64,000 nt of DNA from Natronorubrum thiooxidans (lineage in GTDB: Archaea > Halobacteriota > Halobacteria > Halobacteriales > Natrialbaceae): the NCBI RefSeq assembly GCF_900156475.1, contig NZ_FTNR01000007.1, positions 124,001 to 188,000 of the forward strand, given 5' to 3'. Positions 52,930-62,133 of this stretch are shown piece by piece. The number at the start of each line of letters is the position of its first letter. Positions within the stretch are counted from its first letter, which is position 1. Both the position numbers and the translations under genes were made by a program. Under the pieces are notes generated by a model. It did no database searches. It had not been told where the DNA came from and saw nothing but the letters and a program-made list of their open reading frames with translations.

Positions 52930-53052
52930 GTCGATAGGTTGGAATCGCGGTGGGGTGAACCGAACGAGAAAACGTGCCGCCGCAGACGACTGCGACGGCG
53001 ACCAGACGAGTCGTCGACCGTGCGCGGTGCGACTCGAGGCGGCCTCAAAAGC

Positions 53053-53397
53053 TTATTCGGAGTTCGGTGTCGTCCGTCCAGTAGCACTTCTGATCCGGTT
53101 CTCCAGTGGACTCCGGTCGAGTTCCAGTCGACGGTGGAGCAGGTGTTGGACGAGCGACGGGAGCGCGGCGACCACAACCAGGACGGCGTTCAGTGTCCAG
53201 ACCGCACGCCCGCTCGCGATCCACAGGAGTCCGATCGCTCCGACAAGGACCAGCAGGACGCCGGAGCCGAGATACGCCCGCGAGAGCCGCGGCGCTCGAG
53301 CGCGTTGCGCCTCGGTGTACAACTGGGCATCGTAGATGACGATGCCACCCCCGAGGACGAGCACGAGCGAGAAGAGCCCGTAAATGACAGCGATCAT
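53053..53397 (-). CDS. small membrane protein of unknown function
   Basis: 114 residues from the ATG at 53397 (MIAVIYGLFSLVLVLGGGIV); a GTG at 53439 would add 14. Three membrane segments are likely (about 2-22, 40-58, 62-82), and the tail is basic and His-rich (LVQHLLHRRLELDRS). No family is recognised. It is convergent with the RPA operon. Confidence 0.62.
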   Translation of the reverse strand: MIAVIYGLFSLVLVLGGGIVIYDAQLYTEAQRARAPRLSRAYLGSGVLLVLVGAIGLLWIASGRAVWTLNAVLVVVAALPSLVQHLLHRRLELDRSPLENRIRSATGRTTPNSE

Positions 53398-53476
53398 ACG
53401 TGGATGTTTTTCATACGTCGATTTAAGTGTTGCTGACACAACACGACCGATCGGAAGCAGTCAGTCGCGCTCGACG

Positions 53477-53821
53477 CTACTGTTGCACCGTTTTCGATTC
53501 GATTCGGTCGCCGTCGCGCCACTGGTAGTAGTGATAGGTCGTCCCGGCGATTTCCTTGACCGTGACGCTCGCTCGCTCCGGGACGTCCGCCGGATGCTCG
53601 ACGTCGCCAGTGGCGTCGGTCGCCTCTCCCACGCTGGCATCCGCAGTCGCGTCCGATTCCGGTTCGCCGTCGCTCGCCGACTCCGTCCACGCCGCGAGCG
53701 CCTCGAGATAGCTGGCCGCGGCACGAAGCTGTTCGGCGTCGCTGTCCTCGAGTGCCGCGAGCGAGTCGGCGATCTGTTGCTCGAGTGTCGCTGGTGGCGT
53801 GGGCCGATTCTGACTCGTCAT
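53477..53821 (-). CDS. DUF6788-like protein
   Basis: 114 residues. The front is helical (LEQQIADSLAALEDSDAEQL), the middle is an acidic Asp/Ala linker, and the end VKEIAGTTYHYYQWRDGDRI resembles the short beta domain of DUF6788 proteins. The function is not known. It is divergent from the small winged-helix gene at 54024. Confidence 0.6.
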   Translation of the reverse strand: MTSQNRPTPPATLEQQIADSLAALEDSDAEQLRAAASYLEALAAWTESASDGEPESDATADASVGEATDATGDVEHPADVPERASVTVKEIAGTTYHYYQWRDGDRIESKTVQQ

Positions 53822-53992
53822 GACTCGTACGCAACGTTCGTGTGGGGAGCCTCAAACACTCGACGGTCTCGGTCCCGACGCTGGTCGATGCGACTCGAGC
53901 CACCAACGTTCTGGATTCGACAATCATGAGAATCGGTACCGACAGACAGTTCTAGATCCCCCCATGGCATATATACACAATCGACGTGTGCA

Positions 53993-54000
53993 TTTATATA
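53993..54000 (+). promoter_or_regulatory. strong TATA box for the small winged-helix gene
   Basis: TTTATATA is centred about 27 nt before the ATG at 54024, which fits a leaderless start and favours 54024 over 54015. Confidence 0.6.
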
Positions 54001-54023
54001 CAGGAACGAGGTCCATGCTGGTG

Positions 54024-54263
54024 ATGACACTGAGCACACAGAAACAGCGACCCGCGTCACAGTTCGACCCCGTTCCAGACACCCTCGACTCGGCCCAGGC
54101 GAAACTCGTCTACATCTATCTCGAGGCGACTGATGGCGCGACGGTCGAAGAGTTGGGAGCAACACTGGCCATGCAGAAACTCTCGATTTTGAGCGTCCTG
54201 AACACGCTCTCGAGTGCCGGAATCGTCGCTCGGGATGGCGACGAGTACGTCGTGTCGAATTGA
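54024..54263 (+). CDS. small winged-helix protein
   Basis: 79 residues. DSAQAKLVYIYLEATDGATV followed by EELGATLAMQKLSILSVLNT and GIVARDGDEYVVSN is a compact MarR-like winged helix with little else. It is probably a DNA-binding regulator. The strong box at 53993 suggests its own expression; its targets are not known, and glutamine synthetase (convergent) is the nearest gene downstream. Confidence 0.68.
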   Translation: MTLSTQKQRPASQFDPVPDTLDSAQAKLVYIYLEATDGATVEELGATLAMQKLSILSVLNTLSSAGIVARDGDEYVVSN

Positions 54264-54457
54264 TCAGATACCGTTGGGTGGGGTGCATAACACTCGAGAG
54301 AGACGTCACCGCGTGCGGTGTCAATGGCGTTGGTTGTGCATCGTGAGTCACTGGAGTCAGCCGGGACACCGCTTTGCATCGCTTTCGACAGTCGTTCGAC
54401 CGCGCTCACACAGCGTCAAAAAGGGCGGGAAAATCCTGCGGAATTCGTTACGGGGCC

Positions 54458-55813
54458 TTAGAACGTCTCGAGGTAGCGGTCGAGTTCCCACTCGGAGACG
54501 TCGATGAGGTACTCCTCGAACTCCTGGCGTTTGGCCTCGACGAACTTCGAGGCGATGTGGTCACCGAGCGCACTGTAGATCGCCTCGTCTTCCTCGAGGG
54601 CGTCGACGGCTGCGCCGAGGTTCGATGGCAGCGTCTCGATGCCGTAGTCCTCGCGTTTCGCTTCGTCGAAGTCGTAGATGTTCTCCCGGACCGGATCGGG
54701 GGCCTCGAGGTCCTGTTCGATGCCGTCGAGGCCGGCGTGAATCATGACGGCGAAGGCGAGGTACGGGTTACACGAGGGGTCGGGCGAGCGCAGTTCGATA
54801 CGCGAGGCCGCGGGCACGCGGGCGGCTGGCTTACGGACGAGCGCCGAGCGGTTGCGATCGGACCAGGCCACGTAGACGGGTGCTTCGTAGCCCGGCACGA
54901 GGCGCTTGTAGCTGTTGACCGTCGGGTTCGCGACGGCCGTGATCGCTGGTGCGTGCTCTAAGATACCGGCAAGGAACGAGTGGGCGGTATCCGACAGATC
55001 GAACTCGTCGTCCTCGTCGTGGAAGGCGTTCTCGCCGCTTTCGTCCATCAGCGACATGTGGGTGTGCATCCCCGAGCCGTTGATTTTCGGGATCGGTTTC
55101 GGCATGAACGTCGCGTGGTAGCCGTGCTGGGCGGCGATCGCCCGAACAACGGTGCGGAACGTCCCGACGTTGTCGGCCGTCGCGAGCGCGTCGTCGTACT
55201 CGAAGTTGATCTCGTACTGGCCACGGGCGACCTCGTGGTGACTGGCTTCGATCTCGAAGCCCATGTCCTCTAACCCGTAGATGATGTCACGGCGCACGTC
55301 GCTCGCGAGGTCTTTGGGTGCGAGGTCGAAGTAGCCGCCGTAGTCGGCGGTCTCGGTCGTCGCACGACCGTCTTCGTCCTCCTCGAACATGAAGAACTCC
55401 GGCTCGGGGGCAAAGTTGACGTCGTATCCCATCTCGTCGGCGCGCTCGAGTGCCTGCTTGAGCACGTAGCGTGGATCACCCTCGAACGGCTCGCCCGTGG
55501 AAGTGTTGTAGACGTCACAGATCATCCGGGCCGATGCGCCCTCCTCGCTCTGTCTCCACGGGAGCACGGCGAACGTCTCCGGGTCGGGGACGAGTCGCAT
55601 GTCCGACTCCTGGATACGCACGAAGCCTTCGATCGACGAGCCGTCGAAGTAAATCCCGTCGGTGAACGCCTTCTCGGCCTGTCGGGCCGGCACCGAGACG
55701 TTCTTGACCGTTCCCAGGATGTCGGTAAACTGCAGCCTGAGAAAGTCGATGTCTTTCTCCTCGATTTCGTCCAGTACGGCTTTTTCCGCAGACGTCATAT
55801 TTCCGCTTGTCAT
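54458..55813 (-). CDS. glnA: glutamine synthetase, type I
   Basis: 451 residues from the ATG at 55813 ([20 protein letters not shown]); ATG 55798 is also possible. GSI signatures are [19 protein letters not shown] near residue 56, [12 protein letters not shown] near 135, [15 protein letters not shown] near 200, and [17 protein letters not shown] near 255, plus the ATP-binding [20 protein letters not shown]. It makes glutamine from glutamate, ammonia and ATP. The Tyr adenylylation loop of enterobacterial enzymes is not recognisable. The 270 bp upstream is AT-rich promoter. Confidence 0.95.
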   Translation of the reverse strand: MTSGNMTSAEKAVLDEIEEKDIDFLRLQFTDILGTVKNVSVPARQAEKAFTDGIYFDGSSIEGFVRIQESDMRLVPDPETFAVLPWRQSEEGASARMICDVYNTSTGEPFEGDPRYVLKQALERADEMGYDVNFAPEPEFFMFEEDEDGRATTETADYGGYFDLAPKDLASDVRRDIIYGLEDMGFEIEASHHEVARGQYEINFEYDDALATADNVGTFRTVVRAIAAQHGYHATFMPKPIPKINGSGMHTHMSLMDESGENAFHDEDDEFDLSDTAHSFLAGILEHAPAITAVANPTVNSYKRLVPGYEAPVYVAWSDRNRSALVRKPAARVPAASRIELRSPDPSCNPYLAFAVMIHAGLDGIEQDLEAPDPVRENIYDFDEAKREDYGIETLPSNLGAAVDALEEDEAIYSALGDHIASKFVEAKRQEFEEYLIDVSEWELDRYLETF

Positions 55814-56082
55814 CTTTTGCTCGAGTAAGACATTGGATTCTACTACTAAAGCTCTGCTGTTGTGGGCGAATATACGCAGAATAGAGAAAAAATAGACGAA
55901 TGTAGCGTAGAATAAGATGTATGAAGACATACGAATGGTATCAACAGCAAATCAGCAGTTCGAATTGGATAATCGTGGAACCACTGGCTCGAGGGCATGA
56001 CAAGCAGCGTGTGATTCCACAGTGAGAGCTGAAATTCCAAAGCGCGGTCGTGTCCAGCAACGACAGTGGCGGCTGTCGCCTA

Positions 56083-56412
56083 TTATTTCGCGTACGGGAG
56101 CTGGCAGGCGGCGACGGCTGTCACACTCGAGACACCGAGAGAGACGTTTGCCTGCCAGACCGCCATCGTCGTCCGAAGCGTTCGTTGCCATGCTGGCGGC
56201 GGTGTCGACCGCTCGTGTGTGGATTCGTCGGGGAGCGGACGGGTTGCGATCGTCGTCTCACAGACGGGACAGACGTACTCGAGATGTTGCTCCGTCGTCC
56301 GACGATCCCAGTCGCCCTCGACAGGACTCTCGTGGTCACAGTCCCAACAAAACAGGGTCGATTTTCGGCGTATCGGCGTTCGCTGCTCCTCTGTAGTTGC
56401 GGAACGAGTCAT
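56083..56412 (-). CDS. zinc-ribbon protein of unknown function
   Basis: 109 residues. The ribbon is CWDCDHESPVEGDW and YVCPVCETTIATRP (about residues 21-62), a C-x2-C pair on each side. The C-terminal part TMAVWQANVSLGVSSVTAVA is hydrophobic and might be one membrane segment. No family is recognised with confidence. Common in haloarchaea as a short orphan gene. Confidence 0.62.
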   Translation of the reverse strand: MTRSATTEEQRTPIRRKSTLFCWDCDHESPVEGDWDRRTTEQHLEYVCPVCETTIATRPLPDESTHERSTPPPAWQRTLRTTMAVWQANVSLGVSSVTAVAACQLPYAK

Positions 56413-56704
56413 TGCTACATCAAGGAGCCGACGCCTAAAGCCACTGTCTATCCTTGTACTTGATCCACTCGAATATACAACGTATTACTGCTGGAACAGT
56501 ACTCATCCCCGCTGAAAGCCGCCTACTCCAGCGGAGTAGCACGTGCCTAGACCGATCATCGCTCTATCGACCTACGTTCTCGAGCGGTGGGACGGTTCAA
56601 CCGAGTTCATTCGAATCAACCGGAACAGGATTCGTTCATCGAGGTCGAGTACTGTCACCAATAACGGACGATATCGGTTTCAGGGTAGAACGGGTACGGA
56701 TCGT

Positions 56705-57055
56705 ATGGCGACCACACCGAAACCGACGTCTCTCGAGGACGGGACCGAACTCGAGGCGTTCGTCGACGCCCACGACATCGCACTCGTCGAGTTGTATACC
56801 AGCGGGTGTTCGAAGTGCCAGGCGATGGAGTCGGTGTTAGGAAACGTCGCCCGGGTAACTGGCGTCCCTATCGGCATGATAAATCCGGGCAACGATATCG
56901 AGCTTCTCAAGCGACTCGAGGTCGACTCGGTACCGACGCTCCTGCTGTACAAAGACGGAGTCGAAATCGCACGACGTGCCGAGGGATTCCTCGGGACAGA
57001 CGACGTCGTCGGTTTTCTCGACAAAAACGTTCCAGACGTCGTCGATCACGACTAA
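56705..57055 (+). CDS. thioredoxin-family protein (CSKC active site)
   Basis: 116 residues from the ATG at 56705 (MATTPKPTSLEDGTELEAFV). The active site is YTSGCSKCQAMES (C-x-x-C as CSKC) and the cis-Pro loop is VDSVPTLLLYKDGVE. The non-standard CSKC points to a redox potential different from CGPC thioredoxins. It may serve protein disulfides or peroxide enzymes, and is a candidate partner for MsrA (43113). Confidence 0.88.
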   Translation: MATTPKPTSLEDGTELEAFVDAHDIALVELYTSGCSKCQAMESVLGNVARVTGVPIGMINPGNDIELLKRLEVDSVPTLLLYKDGVEIARRAEGFLGTDDVVGFLDKNVPDVVDHD

Positions 57056-57148
57056 TCGCCGTCAGCTCAGACGGTCTGTTGTACCGATATCACCGGCCCA
57101 CCCGCAGAGCGGGCCGTGTGCACCGGCACTGACTGACAGCAGTCCGTC

Positions 57149-57445
57149 TCACTCGTCGTCTGGCTCGAGATCGCTCGGGTCGACCTCACCGGCGAGATAC
57201 TGCTCGCCGAGATCCGAAATATCGTACATTCCTGGCGCATACTTTTTTAATAAGCCGTACTTGACGAGTTGCCGACAGCGGTAGGCTGCGTCGGGGGCGC
57301 GACAGACGTCTTCGTCGCTGATGTGGTCGGGCGTAAAGACCTCCTCCGAACACATCAGTTCGAGAATGTCGCCGTCGACGGGGGCCATCCACTCTGCACT
57401 GACGTCCGGCTCGTCGTGGTCGTCTGTTGGCGTATGTTCGTCCAT
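57149..57445 (-). CDS. phiH1-repressor-like winged-helix protein
   Basis: 98 residues from the ATG at 57445 (MDEHTPTDDHDEPDVSAEWM). It resembles the phage phiH1 repressor-like family of haloarchaea: VDGDILELMCSEEVFTPDHI, then DAAYRCRQLVKYGLLKKYAP and MYDISDLGEQYLAGEVD. It binds DNA as a small regulator. It is convergent with thioredoxin and divergent from the second thiolase. Confidence 0.76.
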   Translation of the reverse strand: MDEHTPTDDHDEPDVSAEWMAPVDGDILELMCSEEVFTPDHISDEDVCRAPDAAYRCRQLVKYGLLKKYAPGMYDISDLGEQYLAGEVDPSDLEPDDE

Positions 57446-57635
57446 AGCTGTCATCCCCGTGGAACGCGACGGGTTCGTGCGGTGGAAGGGCAGCACAGTA
57501 CATGATACTGTTGGTCGCGGTGAGTCGATCGCCAACAGGGCGGGTGACAAAGCTGGACATCGACCCTGTCTTTCCCGTTGCTCGACACTCGAGACTCGAG
57601 CAACCCATCTCTAACCAGGTATGTCCCTGGAACAA

Positions 57636-57643
57636 CATTAATG
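57636..57643 (+). promoter_or_regulatory. TATA-like box for the second thiolase
   Basis: CATTAATG is centred about 28 nt before the ATG at 57667. Confidence 0.45.
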
Positions 57644-57666
57644 CGGACTCACGTGGACGGGCCACC

Positions 57667-58854
57667 ATGTCCAGAACTGAACCCGACAGCGACATCGTCC
57701 TCGTCGATGGTGCACGCACGCCACACGGAACGTTACTCGGCTCGCTTTCGGACGTCGAGGCCGTCGACCTCGGCTGCACGGCTATCGATGGCTTACTCGA
57801 GCGCGTTGCCATCGACGAAACCGAAATCGACTGGGTGGGTCTCGGTAACGCGATTCAGGCCGGGATCGGACAGGTGCCCGGACGACAAGCGGTCATCAAA
57901 TCGGAGTTGCCGAACGAGACACAGGCGACGACGGTCAACGAAGCCTCCGGCTCGGGACTGCGCGCGATCACGCTCGCAGCGGACCGGATCGCGGCCGGTC
58001 GCGCAGGCCTCGCGATCGCCGGCGGGTTCGAGTCGATGTCGAACGCGCCGTGGATTCTACCCGGGTATCGAAAGGGGCGACGCCACGGCGACGTCGAACT
58101 CAAGGACTCCATGCTGTTGGACTCCCTGTGGGACGTCAATCTCGACCTCCACATGGGCGAGATTACCGAGCGACTGGTCGACCGCGAAGATGTCTCTCGA
58201 GAGGCACAGGACGAGTACGCGATGAAGAGTCATCAACTGGCGGCTGAGGCGATCGAATCCGGCGAGTTCGACGCCGAGATCGTCCCCGTCGAGACGCGAT
58301 CGGGCAGCGTCGAGCAAGACGAGGGCCCGCGACCCGACTCGACGCTGTCGGAGCTGGCCGAGTTGCCGACGCCGTTTCGCGATGGCGGCACGATCACGCC
58401 CGGAAACGCCTCGAAGCTCAGCGACGGCGCGGGCGTGGTGTTACTGGCCGACAGCGACACAGCTCTCGAACGCGGTCTCGAGCCGATGGCGACGCTCGTC
58501 GACTACGACCTCGTCTACCGCAATCCGGACGAGTTCAACGAAGCCGTCGGTGACGTCGTCGCCGAACTGCTCGAGGACAACAACCTCGCAGTCGACGATA
58601 TCGACGCGTTCTGGATCAACGAAGCCTTCGCCGCCCAGTCGGTGTACGTCATGGATCGCCTCGAGATCCCACGCGAGACAATGAATCCCTGTGGCGGCGC
58701 AATCGCGTTCGGCCACCCGATCGGTGCCTCGGGTGGGATGCTCGCCGCCAGTCTCGGCTATCAGCTACGGGACGATCCCGACGTCTCGCGCGGTCTCGTG
58801 GGTATGAGCGTCGGCGGCGGCGGTGCGATCATGGCACTGTTCGAGGAACGCTGA
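57667..58854 (+). CDS. thiolase-family protein with Ser at both catalytic Cys positions
   Basis: 395 residues from the ATG at 57667. The thiolase fold is complete: IVLVDGARTPHGTLLGSLSD at the front, AIAFGHPIGASGGMLAAS near 346 with the conserved His (H350), and GLVGMSVGGGGAIMAL at the end. The usual nucleophile segment NxxCGSGL is NEASGSGLRA, so Cys is Ser94, and the usual C-terminal CIGGG is SVGGG, so Cys is Ser381. A haloarchaeal Ser-His-His catalytic triad has been reported in other thiolases, but those have a DUF35 partner; none is adjacent here. It is followed 63 nt later by an MmgE/PrpD gene. Confidence 0.86.
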   Translation: MSRTEPDSDIVLVDGARTPHGTLLGSLSDVEAVDLGCTAIDGLLERVAIDETEIDWVGLGNAIQAGIGQVPGRQAVIKSELPNETQATTVNEASGSGLRAITLAADRIAAGRAGLAIAGGFESMSNAPWILPGYRKGRRHGDVELKDSMLLDSLWDVNLDLHMGEITERLVDREDVSREAQDEYAMKSHQLAAEAIESGEFDAEIVPVETRSGSVEQDEGPRPDSTLSELAELPTPFRDGGTITPGNASKLSDGAGVVLLADSDTALERGLEPMATLVDYDLVYRNPDEFNEAVGDVVAELLEDNNLAVDDIDAFWINEAFAAQSVYVMDRLEIPRETMNPCGGAIAFGHPIGASGGMLAASLGYQLRDDPDVSRGLVGMSVGGGGAIMALFEER

Positions 58855-58887
58855 GCTCATCGGCCGGTATCGCCCTCCGTCCGACAG

Positions 58888-58893
58888 TATATG
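58888..58893 (+). promoter_or_regulatory. TATA-like box for the MmgE/PrpD gene
   Basis: TATATG is centred about 28 nt before the ATG at 58918. Confidence 0.4.
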
Positions 58894-58917
58894 TTGATGC
58901 GCGCAGATAGGTCGAGC

Positions 58918-60276
58918 ATGACAGATGCAGACACGGGACGAGCTGCCACCGAACTTGCGACGTTCATTACGTCGCTGTCGGCCGACGATATCCCCGAGGA
59001 GGCGCTTCGACTCGCCGAACGGGCGATTCTTGACACCGTCGGCGTGACGCTCGCGGGGGCGGCTGCCGACGCCGGTGAGATCGCCACGGCAGCAGTCCAC
59101 GATGGGGCCGGCGAAACGACGCTACTCGGCCAGGATGCGACGCGTCCGCTCTCAGATGCCGTCTTCATCAACGGGGCTGCCGGCCACGCACTCGATTTCG
59201 ACGACGTCGCGCTCGCGGCGATGGACGGTCACCCGAGCGTTCCGATGGTCGCACCGCTGCTCGCCGTCGCCGAACGGGAACATGCATCGGGACGGAACGT
59301 CTTGACGGCCTTCGTCGCCGGCTTCGAAACCCAGTGTTATCTCTCGCGACCGATCAGTCCCGGCCACTACGAGGGCGGGTGGCACGCGACGTCGACGGTC
59401 GGCGTCTTCGGTGCCGCTGTGGCCGTCGCGAAACTGCTCGAGTTACCGCAGGCGCGCGTCGAACACGCACTCGGGATCGCCGCCTCGATGCCGGCCGGAC
59501 TCAAACGCAACTTCGGCTCGACGACGAAACCGATCCACGCTGGGCAAGCCGCCCGATCGGGGACGACTGCAGCCCTGCTCGCCGCCGAGGGGGCACTGGC
59601 GGACGCTGCGGCGATCGACGGCGAGCGTGGCTTCTTCGATTCCTATCGCGGTGACGGCCAACCGGATCTCGAGCGACTCCCCGAGTTGGGTACCCGGTGG
59701 TCGCTGCTCGAGGACGGCATCGACGTGAAAAAGTACCCCTGCTGTTACTACACTCACGCCGCGATCCACGCCGCAAGCCAGCTCGCGGACACCCACGGAC
59801 TCGCGGCCGAGGATATCGACGACGTGGCTGTAACGGCTTCCCAGGGTGCGGCCGACGCACTCGCCCACGACGATCCATCGACGGGCCTCGAGGCGAAGTT
59901 CTCGATGCCGTATCTCATCGCGAGCGCCATCGCCCGCGAGCGCGTCGATCTCGCGGCGTTTGACGACGAGCGCATCGACGACCAGCCCGTCCAGTCAGTC
60001 CGCGAACGGGTGTCGCTGACCGTCGACGACGACCTCCCATACGACTCGAACGCCGCGACGGTCGAGATTACGACGCGCTCGGGAGAGCGCCACGAACAGT
60101 TTCAGGCGAAGCCGCCGGGAACGCACGACAACCCGCTTTCCAACGACGAACTCCACGAGAAGTTCCGGCTGTGTGCCGAGCATGCACCCGACGCCGTCGA
60201 CATCGACGGCGCGCGTGCCGACCTCGATGCGCTCCGAACGCTTTCGGACGTGCGTCGCCTCCTCGAGAAACTGTAA
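58918..60276 (+). CDS. MmgE/PrpD-family protein (2-methylcitrate dehydratase-like)
   Basis: 452 residues from the ATG at 58918 (MTDADTGRAATELATFITSL). Family features are AERAILDTVGVTLAGAAADA near 38, NGAAGHALDFDDVALAAMDG near 83 (with DFDD), and GWHATSTVGVFGAAVAVAKL near 153. PrpD converts 2-methylcitrate to 2-methylaconitate; many archaeal members act on other hydroxy or dehydrated acids such as citrate or itaconate relatives. A propionate link fits the methylmalonyl-CoA mutase genes, but PrpB/PrpC are not present, so the substrate stays open. Confidence 0.87.
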   Translation: MTDADTGRAATELATFITSLSADDIPEEALRLAERAILDTVGVTLAGAAADAGEIATAAVHDGAGETTLLGQDATRPLSDAVFINGAAGHALDFDDVALAAMDGHPSVPMVAPLLAVAEREHASGRNVLTAFVAGFETQCYLSRPISPGHYEGGWHATSTVGVFGAAVAVAKLLELPQARVEHALGIAASMPAGLKRNFGSTTKPIHAGQAARSGTTAALLAAEGALADAAAIDGERGFFDSYRGDGQPDLERLPELGTRWSLLEDGIDVKKYPCCYYTHAAIHAASQLADTHGLAAEDIDDVAVTASQGAADALAHDDPSTGLEAKFSMPYLIASAIARERVDLAAFDDERIDDQPVQSVRERVSLTVDDDLPYDSNAATVEITTRSGERHEQFQAKPPGTHDNPLSNDELHEKFRLCAEHAPDAVDIDGARADLDALRTLSDVRRLLEKL

Positions 60277-60349
60277 CCACCCGTCTGGATGCCCCAGTCG
60301 TTCGACAGCTTCGAGACGTTTACCTAGCCGCCGGTCCGAATAGCTGCCA

Positions 60350-61420
60350 ATGACGCTCTATTCGCGGGTTCGCCCGCTCGCGTTCACGCTTCCAGCCGAG
60401 ACGGCCCACGACCTCGGCAAGCGGACGCTTCGGGCGGCACAGTCGACGTGGCCGACACGAAAAGCGCTTGCAACGACTTATCAGTACGACCATCCCGCAC
60501 TCGAGGTCGAGCTGTTCGACACCACGTTTCCCAACCCGGTCGGCGTCGCCGCCGGCTTCGACAAAAACGCCGAAGTGACCCACGCACTCGAGGCGCTTGG
60601 CTTTGGCTTCGTCGAAATCGGTACCGTCACGCCCTACTCGCAGCCGGGCAACGACCAACCACGGCTGTTCCGCCTGCGCGAAGACGAGGCGATGGTCAAT
60701 CGGATGGGTTTTAACGGCCAGGGGATGGAGCGCGTAAAATCACGACTCGAGGCCGACGGCACGCCCGGATTTCCGCTTGGCGTAAACATCGGGAAAATGA
60801 ACTCCTCGACCGAGGACGAAGCGATCGAAGACTACCGGCGGGTCTTCGACCGACTCTCGCCGTTTGCCGACTACGTCGTTGTCAACGTCTCCTGTCCGAA
60901 CACGCCCGAGGAGTTCGACGAGGGCTCGCCCGAGCATCTCCGAGCGATCTTCGAGATGCTCGAGGCCGAAAACGACGCCGACAAACCGATTCTGGTGAAG
61001 GTTGGTCCCGACTCGCCCGACGACTCGATTCTGGACCTCGTGGATATCGTCCAGAAGTTCGACCTCGATGGGATCGTCGCAACGAACACCTCGACGACTC
61101 GCAAGGGCCTCGAGTCTCCAAACCGAGAGGAGTGGGGCGGTCTCAGCGGGAAACCGGTCGAGGACCGATCGACTGCGGTCATCCGAACGATCGCCGAGTA
61201 CACCGATGGCGACCTGCCGATCATCGGCGTCGGCGGCGTCGAGTCCGCTGGTGCGGCCTACGAGAAGATCCGTGCTGGGGCGTCGCTCGTGGAACTCTAC
61301 ACCGGATTCGTCTACGAGGGTCCCTCGACGGCCAAACGGATCAATCAAGGACTCGTTGCGTTGCTCGAGCGGGATGGCTTCGCGTCGATCGAAGACGCTG
61401 TCGGCGCAGACCTCGAGTAA
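60350..61420 (+). CDS. pyrD: dihydroorotate dehydrogenase, class 2-like
   Basis: 356 residues. The N-terminal extension (about 1-45, MTLYSRVRPLAFTLPAETAH) and VGVAAGFDKNAEVTHALEAL, IGTVTPYSQPGNDQPRLFRL and MVNRMGFNGQGM match class 2, membrane-linked, quinone-using enzymes. The catalytic-base segment reads VNVSCPNTPE: the residue before Pro is Cys182, as in class 1 enzymes, where class 2 has Ser. FMN loops follow in VGGVESAGAAYEKIRAGAS. It oxidises dihydroorotate in pyrimidine synthesis. Confidence 0.92.
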   Translation: MTLYSRVRPLAFTLPAETAHDLGKRTLRAAQSTWPTRKALATTYQYDHPALEVELFDTTFPNPVGVAAGFDKNAEVTHALEALGFGFVEIGTVTPYSQPGNDQPRLFRLREDEAMVNRMGFNGQGMERVKSRLEADGTPGFPLGVNIGKMNSSTEDEAIEDYRRVFDRLSPFADYVVVNVSCPNTPEEFDEGSPEHLRAIFEMLEAENDADKPILVKVGPDSPDDSILDLVDIVQKFDLDGIVATNTSTTRKGLESPNREEWGGLSGKPVEDRSTAVIRTIAEYTDGDLPIIGVGGVESAGAAYEKIRAGASLVELYTGFVYEGPSTAKRINQGLVALLERDGFASIEDAVGADLE

Positions 61421-61462
61421 CCGCCGCGGGTTATTTCCAGCAATGACGTCCAGCGCGGGCCG

Positions 61463-61690
61463 TTAGTCGGCCGGGCCGGGATCGTCGATCGCGTCGTCGA
61501 GACCGTGTAGTTCCGCTGGACCGACGGCTTTGTCGGTGCGCTCCGTCCGAAGCTCTCGAGTTGTCGAGTCCTCCCGTTGGGATTCGACGAGGGGGCCTGA
61601 CTCACCGGTGACGGAGAGGTATACCGACCGAAGTCGTGCTGCTCGCGCGTTCTCGTCGTGTTCGACGTCGCCTTTGATCGTTTCTGTCAT
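61463..61690 (-). CDS. small acidic protein of unknown function
   Basis: 75 residues (MTETIKGDVEHDENARAARL to DDAIDDPGPAD). The composition is strongly acidic and the middle (RSVYLSVTGESGPLVESQRE) may fold. No family known. It is convergent with pyrD. Confidence 0.58.
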   Translation of the reverse strand: MTETIKGDVEHDENARAARLRSVYLSVTGESGPLVESQREDSTTRELRTERTDKAVGPAELHGLDDAIDDPGPAD

Positions 61691-61807
61691 TGATTGTGAC
61701 TCACGCTAAATATGTTAGGATCGGGGCTGAATATAATCCTACTGGCGACTTCAGGAAGTGAAAATTGCCTCGAGTCTGTCTGTGGAATTCCGGTTACAAA
61801 CTCGAGT

Positions 61808-61969
61808 ATGCGGAATCTGTCGGATTTGAATATCGGTGACGAGATTTCAACGAGAGGTGGTACCACGCTTCCACGTCGGTTCGCTATCGAATGTACTGTT
61901 TGTAATGAAAGTAGTGGTATCCAAACCGTCTTTAGCCGTGATCAAATTCGAGTACATCACAGTCGCTGA
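61808..61969 (+). CDS. possible 53-residue protein with a CxxC
   Basis: A short frame MRNLSDLNIGDEISTRGGTT ending in FAIECTVCNESSGIQTVF and a basic tail. The pattern (a strand, a C-x-x-C, a strand) could be a real small zinc protein, but there is no supporting context. The remainder of 61691-62133 is AT-rich and shows only upstream sequence of the following operon. Confidence 0.38.
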   Translation: MRNLSDLNIGDEISTRGGTTLPRRFAIECTVCNESSGIQTVFSRDQIRVHHSR

Positions 61970-62133
61970 CGTTCTATCTCGCCCATAACTATTCATAATT
62001 GACGTGATGGGCGCGCTATGGGCAGAAATGTGCGGTCGATCCGGTGTCCCTGTACAGCCACTGCAACCGCCGTCTATTCGCGCTGGAGGATGTCTACCCC
62101 GGCAACGAATGCGCTTGTTCCATATTCGGGGCA

